Source: Tritrichomonas musculus
Taxonomy: Eukaryota > Parabasalia > Tritrichomonadida > Tritrichomonadidae
Direction: 5' to 3'
DNA: 64,000 nucleotides
Assembly (NCBI GenBank): GCA_039105265.1
Contig: JAPFFF010000012.1
Location: 372,001-436,000, forward strand
This document shows positions 32,817 to 43,900 of the stretch, piece after piece (position 1 is the first letter of the stretch; each line of letters begins with the position of its first letter). The notes under the pieces are model-generated. The model saw only the letters and a program-made list of their open reading frames with translations, was not told the origin of the DNA and made no database searches. The position numbers and the translations under genes were made by a program.

Positions 32817-35399
32817 TCAATAAATATCATCATCCATATAATCAAAGAATGTCTCTGCGTATTCCTTATAATCTGGATCTTTCATAAACTTCCTAAAATC
32901 GTTGTCAATCTTCAGTTCCTTGAATTTCTTTGCGCATAAAGGATATTTGCACAATAAAGTAACTGCAGAGATGGCTGTTCCAAGGATGCTGCTGTCTGAT
33001 CTAATTACTTCCTTAAATTTATTAGAGAACATCAAATATTCAGGTGCGAAATCGACTTTGCCCACTTTAATAATAATCATCATTGCAGCATGCAGAGACT
33101 GATCGTCTCCGAAATCAAGTGCAGCTGAGAAAATGGCCTTAAAAACGCCAGATTCGCTGAAGCTTGCCACTATTTCTTTAGAAATTTTGAATTTTCTAAT
33201 AATCAATGACAGATGAGTGAGAACACGATTATCGTTTTCGTCGCACAGCTTAATAAAGAACTGATGAGTCTGAGGCAATCTCGAAAGCATCGGCCTAATT
33301 TCGCTGTGTGTCATTACGGCCAAATATAGCCTCAATGTGTCAATTGGAGTCGGCAAGTCTTGCGTGATCCACTTCGGCTTCTTCATTACCGCCATTGCGC
33401 CTTCCTGGATGCCGCAGATTCGAAGCAGGACGAGTGTTGCCTCGATTGAAGCTGTCGCTCGGTCGAGGAGGACAGAAATCAGCTCCGGAAGGCAAGGGAA
33501 GTCTTTCATGCGAATGAGAAGTTGCAAGCAAAAAGGAAAGAGAGAATCAGAGGATAAATGGTCGATCACCAAACCGTAATCAAGGTCAATATTTTTATGA
33601 AAAAAGTGGCAAAGGGCGTTATAAGCCTGTTTCACCGTATTTTTGTCCCGACTTTGTAAACCTTTCAAAAATACACCGATACAATAATTGAGTCGACTTT
33701 TTCTGTAGTCTGAATATTTGTAGCACAGAAAAAAAAGCGTCGAAATCAACTCTGAGCCAACGCTCGACTTGAAGAAAATGGCCGACTTCTGTATCATCAA
33801 GTCTAGCATCTCCCATGAATTGGTCGAGCTGTCAAACGACTTGGCCATCAAGGAAAGAAGAATCAAACTTTTTGTGGGATTCCTTGGTATCAGATCACTC
33901 ATTGTGTCGGTGAAAGACTCTTCAAACGTCTCTGGCGACTTCTCAAAAAGGACATGAAGCACATCTAGGCATGGATCGAGAAGCTCGTCGTTCTCAAGAG
34001 GAAGCTGGTGATGAAGGTCCAATTCAATGAACATTTCGCGATGACATTTTCGCTGGAGAATCTGCTGGAGAGACTGAAGAAGGACCGTCATTTCAGCAGG
34101 TCTCGTGTTCCCCTTAAAAAGCTGCGAGACAGTGTTCATGAATTGCCTGGATTGAACTTTTTGAATGCATCTTGCCGCCTTTTTCAATTCAGAACGATAA
34201 CTGTAGCTTCGAGGATCAGAAATGGCGTCAATGTCGAGAAACGGCGAATTATTGTCATATTCAATCATGTTCCTCATAAATTCACCTTCGTCAGATTCAT
34301 CATAACCGTTGAAATTTGACCTTGGATTTTCAATTTTACTTTCTGTGTATTTTTGTTCGGTTTTGACTGGCTTGGTTGAGCGGTTACGGTTATAACGGTT
34401 ATTATTGTCATTTGTGGCTTCTTCTTCATATTCTATCGTCTTTTTTCGGTTACTTTTTTTCACTTGAAAATCCGAAAATTTTGGATTTCGTGGAATTTTC
34501 ACTTTTTGGAGATATTTCGAAAGTTTTTGAACAGATCTATCGTCAGTATCAGGAAATGCAACATCGCTATTTGCAAACATTTCATATATCTCGCGAAATG
34601 AAGGACGACTCTTTGGATCTTGGGCCCAACACATTTTAATTAGACTTTTTAATCCGGATGGAGTGTTTCTGGGGATTTCTGGTCGCCTTTGTTCGACAAA
34701 TACTTTTTTAACTATCATGTCTCGGCTTAAATTTAACCATGGAACTTCGTTTGTAAGTAATTCATATAATATGATTGAAAAAGAATAAACATCTACTTCT
34801 GGTCCATAATCTCCTTCGTTTGAAAACATTTCTGGTGCCATCCAAAGAGAAGTTCCAATTTGGTGAGTCATTAATTCTGTGTTATTTGAAACATATCTGG
34901 CAATTCCGAAATCACATAACTTTGGTAAAAGTTGATCATCAAGAAGAATGTTTAATGATTTGAGATCACGATGAATAATTCCTAATGAATGAAGATACAT
35001 CATTGAATGAGCTATACCCATTGCTATTAAAGTTCTTTGGGTATTGTTCAATTTAATTTTACCACGTTGTGTTTGTCGATAACTGTAAAGTGATCCATTT
35101 GGATAATATTTGGTTACAATTGTAAGAGGATATTTAATTGAAAATCCTATTAATTCTAAAAGAAAAGGATGTTCAACGCTTGCCATAATCGAAACTTCAC
35201 GAATAAATGATTGTTTGAATTTGCTTGAATTTTTTGTTAATATTCTTTTTAAAACCACCATTTCACCAATTGATTTGTCTAATGCTTTGTATTCTTCCGA
35301 GTATCCTCCAGAATCTATACGTTCTTTTATTTCATAGTTTTTTATATCAATAATATAAGCACCAAGTTCAGCAGGTACTTCATATTCGTTTAAACTCAT
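32817..35399 (-). CDS. TKL-type protein kinase with C-terminal helical-repeat region
   Basis: The 860-residue product has a kinase domain at about 21-280. It has a glycine loop of reduced form (SGGYSEEY, 30-37), VVLK with Lys51, HRDLKSLN (143-150), DFG (163-165), MAPE (187-190) and DVYSFS. The catalytic residues are present, so activity is expected. A basic, Asn-rich linker (about 290-380) follows. The C-terminal 450 residues are a leucine-rich helical region of armadillo/HEAT type (for example LLSLMAKSF, LYLAVMTH and TAISAVTLLCK). This kinase-plus-solenoid layout is common in trichomonads. Codon use is richer in G and C than in the repeat-family genes, suggesting a conserved, expressed gene. 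Confidence 0.9.
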   Translation of the reverse strand: MSLNEYEVPAELGAYIIDIKNYEIKERIDSGGYSEEYKALDKSIGEMVVLKRILTKNSSKFKQSFIREVSIMASVEHPFLLELIGFSIKYPLTIVTKYYPNGSLYSYRQTQRGKIKLNNTQRTLIAMGIAHSMMYLHSLGIIHRDLKSLNILLDDQLLPKLCDFGIARYVSNNTELMTHQIGTSLWMAPEMFSNEGDYGPEVDVYSFSIILYELLTNEVPWLNLSRDMIVKKVFVEQRRPEIPRNTPSGLKSLIKMCWAQDPKSRPSFREIYEMFANSDVAFPDTDDRSVQKLSKYLQKVKIPRNPKFSDFQVKKSNRKKTIEYEEEATNDNNNRYNRNRSTKPVKTEQKYTESKIENPRSNFNGYDESDEGEFMRNMIEYDNNSPFLDIDAISDPRSYSYRSELKKAARCIQKVQSRQFMNTVSQLFKGNTRPAEMTVLLQSLQQILQRKCHREMFIELDLHHQLPLENDELLDPCLDVLHVLFEKSPETFEESFTDTMSDLIPRNPTKSLILLSLMAKSFDSSTNSWEMLDLMIQKSAIFFKSSVGSELISTLFFLCYKYSDYRKSRLNYCIGVFLKGLQSRDKNTVKQAYNALCHFFHKNIDLDYGLVIDHLSSDSLFPFCLQLLIRMKDFPCLPELISVLLDRATASIEATLVLLRICGIQEGAMAVMKKPKWITQDLPTPIDTLRLYLAVMTHSEIRPMLSRLPQTHQFFIKLCDENDNRVLTHLSLIIRKFKISKEIVASFSESGVFKAIFSAALDFGDDQSLHAAMMIIIKVGKVDFAPEYLMFSNKFKEVIRSDSSILGTAISAVTLLCKYPLCAKKFKELKIDNDFRKFMKDPDYKEYAETFFDYMDDDIY

Positions 35400-35724
35400 A
35401 AAATCTATTTTTTGGTTTTTTTAAGATTTTATTTTTGAATGCAGATGGACGAATATGCATACAAAAAGTTTGATCCTAAAAAAATCATTCTAAACATAAA
35501 TATCTTTTCATCAAATCAGTAAAAACCAAAAAATTAAAATGATATTTAACTTTTAGACGCATATAACATACATTAAACCAAAGAATAATAATAATTTTTT
35601 TAAAAAAAAACTATATTTAATAAACAAACATCAAATCTTTTCTCTCGTCAAATCGAAAAACAAATAAAAAAAAAGCGGCATTTGAATGAAACTAATTCAA
35701 ACACAACTAATTTCACAGAGAAAA

Positions 35725-38208
35725 TCAAGTTTTGAAAGGAGTTGAGTGTGACATTCTTGCCATTGCGGATTGCTGATTCTTCACCAGCGAAGTGAGCGCG
35801 CTCAGCGAGTCATTCTTCTCCTCGAAGACCTTCTTGGCCGACACTGCCATCTCGAGTATATTCCTCAGCCTATCTGTGAGAGACGCCATTGAGTTCATTG
35901 ATGAGTAAACGTTGCCCTGGTTGATTGGCAGCTCTGCGAGCTCCTCTGATATTCTGGCGAGCGTCACCTTGTGCTGCTGACTCAGCACCTCGAAGTCAGC
36001 ATTTGGCCTTAAATTGACCACTCTGCAGTTTGCGATTGAGAACGAGTTTGGCCTCACGAAATCGAAGGAGAAAAGTGGCAGCTGAAAAATGTTAAAAAGT
36101 GGCTTCATTTTCTGAAGAATCTCAATTAAAGTTGGACTTGCATTTGGCCTATTTTGGAAGATCATGGTCAAATTGTAATGTATGTCTTTCACAGCGGTTG
36201 TCACTTCCAAAACGAAGTTGTTTTTCTGGCGAAGATTTTCATGCTCTTCGCTGTACTTGTCTCTAAACTGCTCAAGGATCGGTTGTCTACTTTCGTATGC
36301 TGAAATAGTTGACCTTTGCTTGGAGACGATAGACTTCAGTTCACTTATTGTTTTTTCTTTACTTTGGATGTCAGAAAAGCACTTTTCGAGCTCCTTCTTG
36401 GGACATGACGAGCTCTCAATTGATTCAATACTTAATTGGCTTTCATTCAATTGCGTCGATAGAAATTCATTCTGGCTGGTCAAATTTTTGACCTTTGATT
36501 GTGAGTCTTTCAATTTTGAGACGACTTTCAAATGCTCCTGTTGAAATGAACGATACTCGTCTGAAATTTGTGACATGGTAACTTTGGAATGCTTGAGTCG
36601 AGATTGAAGCTCGCTTATTCTGAGATTTTGCTCTTCTTGGAGACCGTTTAGCTCTGTCACTTTTGTTTCGAGCTCTTTTTTGGAAATTTCAGCGTTTTGA
36701 TATAAATTTTGGAATTTTTTAGCTTTTTTCTTCATCTTCTTGAGCTCGTTGATACTGGTCTCAGCTATGTTGCGTAATTCTTCTATTTCTGTCTTCTGTT
36801 CTTCTTCGGCTGTGTAACGAAGTTGCTCATTCGAAAGTGTTAAATGCTGAATTTGTTGGTTGAGATTTTCTTCGAGTTGTTTGATCTTCATTTCCTTCTG
36901 TTGCGTTAAATTTTTTAATTGATTTATTACTTTTTGGTCTTCTTTCAATTTTTTGATAGATAGTTGATTTTCTGAATTTAATTCTTCATTTCGCTTCTTT
37001 TGTTTAATCAAGTTTAAGTTCAATTCAGATATTTTTTCTTTATATTTTATCTCTGATTCTTCAAATTCACTTATTTTTCTTGATAAATTCCGTGATTCTT
37101 GATCTTTATCACTCAAAATTTGAGTAATTTCTTCAAGACGTGTATCGTTGCATTTGCTTTGTAATTCTTTAATCTGATCTTGAAGCTTTTGAACTACACT
37201 TTTATGAGATTTACTAAATTCTTGAGATTGCTTTTGAATTATCTGTTCCATTTCAGCACAATGATTTTTAAGAATTTCATTCTCACTTTGTAGATGAGTT
37301 GTTGAATTTTGTAATTTGGGAATAACTGCAAGGTGCTGCTGTAAAGTATTTAATACGCCATCATAACTGCTTTCGTTTGGATCAACTTCAAGAGCTATAT
37401 ATAATTTTTGAATGAAATCATCTACTTCTTGAAATTTAGAATATGTATATTCAAGTAAGTCAGAGAGAGAAATTTGATCATTATCGATTTGACCAAAATC
37501 CCTCTCAATTAAAGATTTGAATTTAGAATAATCGACAATCATTGAATCTGATAAAATTTTTAATTCATTTTGAACAAAGGATTCATCATCATCAATCGAA
37601 ACAGCTGATGGATCAAAATTTTTAGCGAAATTGGCAATCATTTTATGCTCTGAAGTAATTTGTTTTTTAAGTAATTTTGTCATGTTTTGTGCATAATTAA
37701 GTTGTTTCGTTAAATTGGAAGTTTCAATCGTTGAGTTTCTCTCATTATCCAAATCCTGAATACTAAGTGTATGGGATTGTTGTAAGCATGATAAAACAAG
37801 TGATCGAACTGCAGTAAAAAATAGAGGAATTTTCTCTTTTAATTGAAGATGTGAATTATTTGAAAGTTGATTTATTGTTTCAAAAGATTTGTGAAATTCT
37901 TCAATGCCAAGTTGTTGTTCATTAATATCGGTAGTGAATTGTGAAAAAGAAGATATTTCATTTTCAACTATATTCAAGATGTCTTTTTTGTCTTTTAATA
38001 ATATTTGATTTTCTTGATTTGGATCTTGAGGAATGAAGCTTTCTTGGAATTTCTTTTGTTGCTGCCTTTTCTCGATTTTTAATGTATTAAGCTCATCTGT
38101 GATATTTCTTTTTTCTCGTTTGATTTTATCAAGCTGTCGTTGAAGTTCATTCATTTTTTGGATGAGTTCCTCTTTATCTGGATCAAGATTAGGATTTTGG
38201 TGATCCAT
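35725..38208 (-). CDS. Long coiled-coil protein
   Basis: The 827-residue protein is almost wholly coiled coil, with heptad-rich segments at about 8-60, 160-190 and 300-660. Less helical parts lie at about 70-290 and 665-827. There is no motor, kinase or membrane segment. The architecture suits a cytoskeletal, centrosomal or Golgi tether protein, but the sequence gives no specific assignment. It lies about 310 bases from the divergent CK2 beta gene, so the two share an upstream region. Confidence 0.8.
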   Translation of the reverse strand: MDHQNPNLDPDKEELIQKMNELQRQLDKIKREKRNITDELNTLKIEKRQQQKKFQESFIPQDPNQENQILLKDKKDILNIVENEISSFSQFTTDINEQQLGIEEFHKSFETINQLSNNSHLQLKEKIPLFFTAVRSLVLSCLQQSHTLSIQDLDNERNSTIETSNLTKQLNYAQNMTKLLKKQITSEHKMIANFAKNFDPSAVSIDDDESFVQNELKILSDSMIVDYSKFKSLIERDFGQIDNDQISLSDLLEYTYSKFQEVDDFIQKLYIALEVDPNESSYDGVLNTLQQHLAVIPKLQNSTTHLQSENEILKNHCAEMEQIIQKQSQEFSKSHKSVVQKLQDQIKELQSKCNDTRLEEITQILSDKDQESRNLSRKISEFEESEIKYKEKISELNLNLIKQKKRNEELNSENQLSIKKLKEDQKVINQLKNLTQQKEMKIKQLEENLNQQIQHLTLSNEQLRYTAEEEQKTEIEELRNIAETSINELKKMKKKAKKFQNLYQNAEISKKELETKVTELNGLQEEQNLRISELQSRLKHSKVTMSQISDEYRSFQQEHLKVVSKLKDSQSKVKNLTSQNEFLSTQLNESQLSIESIESSSCPKKELEKCFSDIQSKEKTISELKSIVSKQRSTISAYESRQPILEQFRDKYSEEHENLRQKNNFVLEVTTAVKDIHYNLTMIFQNRPNASPTLIEILQKMKPLFNIFQLPLFSFDFVRPNSFSIANCRVVNLRPNADFEVLSQQHKVTLARISEELAELPINQGNVYSSMNSMASLTDRLRNILEMAVSAKKVFEEKNDSLSALTSLVKNQQSAMARMSHSTPFKT

Positions 38209-38520
38209 TCAATTCAAAATTTTGGAGAACGTTTACGTCCATATTGAAACCCCGCCAATATCTAAATCAAATAAAAAACTTTTTATGGGAGTTAATTTAA
38301 AAAGTTTGATTTTGAATTCAAAAAATTGTATAAATTTTTTATATTTTTTCAAAAAGTAGAATTGAAAATATTACTTCAGCATTATTTACTTTATCTAAGG
38401 CAAGCTTAATATTATTAAACATGTATCAATTTTTATGGATTATTCTTTTTCTGTCAAAATCATTTCTAACTTTTTGAAAATAGGTTAACTTTTTAAATCA
38501 ATTTATTTTTTATAAACAGA
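38209..38520. promoter_or_regulatory. Divergent intergenic region between coiled-coil and CK2 beta genes
   Basis: This 312-bp AT-rich gap separates two divergent start codons and must carry both promoters. No distinct motif, RNA or repeat can be named. Confidence 0.35.
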
Positions 38521-39120
38521 ATGTCAACTTGGCTTGATTCTTTCCTTCAAAAGAGATCATCAGAATTTTTCGTTCGTGTTGATGAAGATTATCTTCAAGA
38601 TTCGTTCAATCTTTTTGGTATCAAAGATAGAATGACATATTTCAAAGAAGCAACCAATTTATTATTAAATGATCAAATCTCACAAAAAGTATCAGATCCA
38701 AAACTTATCAAAAAGAAAGCCGCTATATTATATGGGCAGATACATCAGCGTTTTCTTTCCACTCCTGATGGTTTAGAAAAAATGTACAAAAAATATAAAA
38801 AATCGCATTTCCCGAAATGCCCTCGCGTATATTGTAAAGGCGTTTCTTGTTTTCCATATGGAGTAACTGATCAACTTGGTGAACATAAACTAATGTTTTA
38901 TTGTCCTGGTTGTAATGATGTGTATAAGATTCAATTACCAGAAATTGATAAAGTAGATGGCGCATATTTTGGGCCTTCTTATGTTCATATGTTATTTCAA
39001 AAATATCCTGATGTTATACCAAATATTAAACATCAAACGTACGTTCCAACCGTATTTGGTTTTCGAATGTGTAAGGAGTCAGACGTTGAAGTTACAAATG
39101 ACGATGATTCAGATTTATAA
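38521..39120 (+). CDS. CK2B: Casein kinase 2 regulatory (beta) subunit
   Basis: At 199 residues the protein matches CK2 beta in length and order. The N-terminal SSEFFVRVDEDYLQDSFNL corresponds to the family's EFF-x-EVDEDYIQD-x-FNL. The zinc-binding cysteines are at 100 and 105 (CPRVYC) and at 128 and 131 (CPGC), and DGAYFGPSYVHMLF corresponds to the conserved DGAYFG-x-x-FPHMLF. CK2 beta forms the dimeric core of the CK2 holoenzyme and directs substrate choice. The usual acidic N-terminal autophosphorylation stretch is missing, while the C-terminus ends in an acidic DDDSDL tail. The stop lies inside TTATAAATC, which fits the trichomonad habit of a UAAA polyadenylation signal at the stop codon. 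Confidence 0.97.
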   Translation: MSTWLDSFLQKRSSEFFVRVDEDYLQDSFNLFGIKDRMTYFKEATNLLLNDQISQKVSDPKLIKKKAAILYGQIHQRFLSTPDGLEKMYKKYKKSHFPKCPRVYCKGVSCFPYGVTDQLGEHKLMFYCPGCNDVYKIQLPEIDKVDGAYFGPSYVHMLFQKYPDVIPNIKHQTYVPTVFGFRMCKESDVEVTNDDDSDL

Positions 39121-39772
39121 ATCTTTATAATATGAAATATCCGTAAAGAAAAAGATGAAATTATTTTGACAAAGATTCATGCTTATATTTATTATGTTTT
39201 TGTAGCCGATGATGTATTATGGTTTCATGGTTCTATTTAAGATATATTATTATCATGTTGATAAAAGATTTGCCAAATTAGCTAACTTTAATTTTGCATT
39301 TTTATTATTATTATTATTAAACTTGAATTGATTTAATTTTGTGGTTTATTTATATTGCAAGGATATTAATTATACCAAAAATGGCATTTTAAGTAAACAA
39401 CGTAAATACATTCAAACTTAATTGAGAAAAATTCTGAAAAATTTTCTGAGAAACATAAGGTTGAAAAAATAGTTTATTTAAATTAAAATAAGAGCTTGAT
39501 ATTATCAAAAATAATGATGATAAGAAAGAATAATGTGAATATTTTTTAAATATTAACGAACAAAAAATATTTTTAAAAACCTCTAAAATTCAATAATGAT
39601 TTTGGCCTTTTTCCAAAAACTTCAAAATATACTTGAAGTTTAAAAGTATATAAAAACTTTTTCAAAGGAGGTTAAAAAATCAAGATAATCTTCTTCTCAA
39701 AAATTTAACATCTTCTTAACTGAGATTATAATAAAATTTTGTCTATTCAATTATAAAAATTTATAATCAGAG
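39121..39772. other. AT-rich spacer
   Basis: No gene, repeat array or RNA is visible in these 652 bases. The end just before the Myb gene has TCAATTATAAAAAT about 25 bases upstream of the ATG, a possible initiator-like site. Confidence 0.4.
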
Positions 39773-40315
39773 ATGAATAGTGTACAACCAAGCAACACAA
39801 CTGCTAAAAAAAATATGATTCCATTCCAATACGTTCTCTTGAATTCTTATCCCACATCTCCAATTGTGGTTGTTCCATATAAGCAATTTTTCCCTTTGCA
39901 AGTGCAGCCAAGCAAACAAATGCAAACTCAGTCCTTATTAATTAAGAAAACACAAATTAATAAGAAAAAGTTCACACCCGAAGAAGATTCAAAAATTGTT
40001 GAGCTTGTTGGGAACGAGCAATTTCCATGTTGGCAAAACATTTCTCAACAAATTCCAGGTAAGACAGCTCGTCAATGTCGAGAGCGTTATCAACATTATT
40101 TATCTCCTAAGATTTCGACTGCTCCATGGACTGAAGAAGAAAATCAGCTTCTCGATAAACTCCAACAGCAATATGGAAACAACTGGGCCAAAATTACAGA
40201 ATATTTTAAAGGTAGAACGAACACTTATCTCAAAAATAAGTGGAATTTACAGCATCGAAAGCAGGAGTCAGAAGATTCTCGTATTATCCCTCCCAAAAAA
40301 ATTATTCTAGTATAA
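39773..40315 (+). CDS. Two-repeat Myb-like DNA-binding protein
   Basis: The 180-residue protein carries two Myb/SANT repeats. The first (about 64-112) has KKFTPEEDSKIVELV, CWQNIS and GKTARQCRERYQHYL. The second (about 116-163) has APWTEEENQLLDKL, NNWAKI and YLKNKWN. The recognition helix GKTARQCRERY matches the R2R3 class used by trichomonads as gene-specific transcription factors. The first repeat has Phe67 in place of the first Trp. The N-terminal 60 residues are unstructured and proline-containing. It should act in the nucleus; its target genes cannot be inferred. Confidence 0.93.
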   Translation: MNSVQPSNTTAKKNMIPFQYVLLNSYPTSPIVVVPYKQFFPLQVQPSKQMQTQSLLIKKTQINKKKFTPEEDSKIVELVGNEQFPCWQNISQQIPGKTARQCRERYQHYLSPKISTAPWTEEENQLLDKLQQQYGNNWAKITEYFKGRTNTYLKNKWNLQHRKQESEDSRIIPPKKIILV

Positions 40316-40958
40316 GGAATTTTCGTAATTTATGAAAAGATTACCTCCATATCTCTAAGTTGATAAGCAATGATCAAATTTTATTTATTATTTATAGTCT
40401 ATATATTATTATCTGTTATAATAAAATGCAAATATTACCTTACTTCAGAAGTATTATTCTATATTCTCATCCACGAATTCAATGAAAAACTGTTTTTATA
40501 GTATTTCAATAATTTATTTTTTGTTAAGGATGTACCATCTATTTTTCTTAAAAAGTTTTGAAGGATAGCAACACCCATTGAAAAAATGAGAATTTTGAAA
40601 TTTTGAAAGAATTCCCTTAGAAATTCAAAAAAATAAAATGCTCGAAATGCATGAGGTTTGTTTATTAAATATATCGCCATTTTGATAATCAAATTTTGAT
40701 TTAACATAAAATTAGTGAATAAATAGTAATTGATTTATATAATGATAAAAAAAAAAAAAAATGAACATCTTGAGTTTACTATTATTATTTAAATATATTA
40801 ATAATGATAAATACCTTTTCAGAAGCAAATTTCATTCTAAAAAAAAGCATTTTCATTTCCTCATAAAAGCAGTTTTGCTTTAAAATATTTTCCGCAATTT
40901 TCTTCCAATAATAATATATATATTATAATACAAATAATGAAAAAAAGCAATCTAAAAC
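40316..40958. other. Intergenic spacer between convergent genes
   Basis: An open frame at 40459-40707 on the minus strand is hydrophobic and low in complexity, and I do not accept it as a gene. A long A homopolymer lies near 40747-40760. Nothing else is visible. Confidence 0.4.
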
Positions 40959-43900
40959 TTAATATAATCCAATTTGAGCGTTAACCACAGTAGGTAAATT
41001 TAATCCCTTAAAAACGTCATCATGTCCAATAGATTCAATTAAATCAGAAGTAGGTAAAAACAAATCTGTTGTAACTGTATCAATTGTATTAATTTCCATC
41101 GTATCAATTTTTTCTTGTTCATCCATAACTTCCTTTGGTTTAGGAAGCTGAGGAGGTTCTATATTATATAGAACAACTTTATCGTCATCGTCGTCGACAT
41201 AAAGAGCTATTTCATGAGTCCATTTCTTAAAGGTCTCCCTATTAACATATTTGAACATCAGCTGCTTTTTATCGTCGATAACTTTCTCCTCAAGTTCAAT
41301 TGAGCAGCATTTAAACATCAAATCTGACCAATCTGTGAAAGGCTGAGCTAAAACTCTTTCAACACTTGTTTTAATTGTTGACATTATCGGGCAATTCAAA
41401 AATCCTGTATCAGAAGGCATTAAATAAGGGAAAGTTTCATTAATAGTGTTATCTTTTGATGGATTCTTCTCTTCTCCCATCGACTTCGCGTAGTCGATTT
41501 TGAAACTGAGCTTTGGAAAAGACAACTTACTTCCCAAAAATGGCTGTTGAGCAATTTCCACTCCATGTTTATTAATAGCCTTCAAAAGCTCTGTTATAGA
41601 ATGGAAATTGGAGAAGTTTTTATCAGCTTTAATAGGTCTTGCCAACATTTCAACATACTCATCATCGACATTTGTAGCAAGAATTTGGACACACAAATCA
41701 TAAATCAAAGGTTGATGATTACCTTTCATTTTGAAGAGGAATTGAGTAAGCAACATTAAAATTATGTTCAGATCTCGGACAGGATATTTCGATAAACTAT
41801 TTTCTGTCAAAACTGTCTGACTTTTCTCAGAGTCAATCACGTTCATTATTGTTTCTATTATTTCATATAAATATTTTGTCTCTTTTGCATTGTATCCGAG
41901 TTGTTTCAAATCAGATTTAGAATTTTGAATTACTCTGAAAAAGTCGAAGAAATAATTGGTTGTATTTTGATCAAAGCAGCAACTAGCAATCATTGGAATC
42001 AATCCTTTAAAATCATTAGGGAACTCTTCCTTTGACATTTTATGTGCAAAGTCAGGTGAGCTCAGCATCTTAGTAATATAAATAATCGATGCATTCAAGA
42101 CACTAGAAGTATCGTCGCCAGAAAGATTCAAGATAGAAGTTACGGTATAAAAAACGTCTTTTCTTGGTTCAGCCATTGACAATATATTAATTAAATTTTC
42201 AACATAACACATCGTCAATCTGTAATCAGGCTCCTTCTTCATATCAAGTACTTGATAAAGCCACTGTTTTTCAGCTGGAACTTGAATCTTGTGTGTTCGT
42301 TCATAAAGGACAGAAGAAACGACAAAAAGTGATTTAAGCACCGCATCTACAATATCATCAGTTACTTCAAGTCCAACAAATCTAAAGAAAGCAAGACCAT
42401 TCAACGCGATATCCAAATCGCCACAGCAAAGGCCCCAGGCCAAGCTCTGAACAGAAAGTCTTTCTCTCACTGGAAGATCAAGTTGAAGAATGAAATTATG
42501 AAGCTCTTCATCATCGCTGCCATCAAACGGAAGAAGGGCCGACAGAATGGGAAGGCACATGCTTGGATACTCGTTAATATTCACATATGAAAAGAGAACC
42601 AAATCAGGCAAAAATGATTCAAACGGCTCCTTCTTTTCATTGACACAATAAAGCATGATCGATAAGACAAAAGTGACAGTTGTCTTATAAATGTCATCGT
42701 CTTCTTCATCGCCGTCATCGTCTTCTTGCACATTCTTCGTAAAGCTTTGATTGGAACCGTAGTTGGGATTTGAATGAGAATTGATCGGAGTGTTCATTAA
42801 TATCGAGCCGTTGCTATTTTGGTAGAAATCAACCATCGATTCTTCTTGTTTAGAAGACGAAGTCGGCTTCTTTTTGTCGCTGTTGTGGGAGTCACCGTCA
42901 GTTGGCACTTTGTCGGTCGAACTGGCAGTTGACATGCCTGCTAATTGTGACAAAAATTTTGAAATGTCAAAAAGTGCATCCATCTTGTTGAATTGGACTC
43001 TGTTGTACTGCCAATAGTCAAAGCTGAGAATGTTCATGAGCATCTTCAATACTTTCTCTGGATATAACGTGTATAAATAGACGATAATGGTGGCATATCG
43101 TTTAGCATTCGACTTTTTGTGAAGTTTAGATGTGAAAATTTTTATGAAAATGAATTCAAATATATCAAGAGAATCTTTTTCTTGCTCTTCAATGACTTTC
43201 GCAATGATTCTGAGAACATTCTTGGATGACGGAAGTGATAATAGACAGGTAATGAAGGTGTCTGCAGTAAACATGGTGAAATATGATTCAGTCGGTGTGA
43301 TGACTTTTTGATGATTGTTGACAGAGGAAAGATTTATCGATTTAATCCAAGGTAAAACAATCAATGATAAACTTTCTTCTTTTGAAATAACAGTGAATAT
43401 TGAGAAAACAAATTGTTCACTCAAAAATGAAAATTCTGATGCAAGAACTTTTGATAATGAAGCACATGACTCAAGTGCTGTGTTCGAATGCTGAGAATTG
43501 ACTATGTGGGGACGTAGTTCTTCTATACGATGACAAAGTTTGGGTGATATATTATTTCTTGATATGGCTAATCCAATTGAGATTGATTGTAGAACTCTAA
43601 ATCCAGCCCCTCTTTCTAATCCATCACTAAGAAGAATATAATAGAATGATAAAGCAAGCAATGAGCCTGCATGTTTATAAATGATATCATAAAAACTCTT
43701 ATCTTGTAAAGTTGGTTCATTTCTCATTGATTTTTCAACATCTTTTATCACTTGGTCAACTGAAGAGGCTTCTCTAAACAAAGAAGCCAAAGCTTTAAAA
43801 TAACTCATCTTAATATGTGATTCATTAATAATGAAGTCGCAAAGCATATATTTATACGAATATTGCATATATAAAATACTCTGTATTAGTAGAGAATTAA

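Noticed and set aside
33337-33579. Opposite-strand ORFs inside the kinase/helical-repeat gene
   Set aside because: Shadows of a GC-richer coding region; the kinase frame is unambiguous.
40459-40707. 82-residue minus-strand ORF
   Set aside because: Hydrophobic, AT-driven composition and no motif; lies in a spacer between convergent genes.
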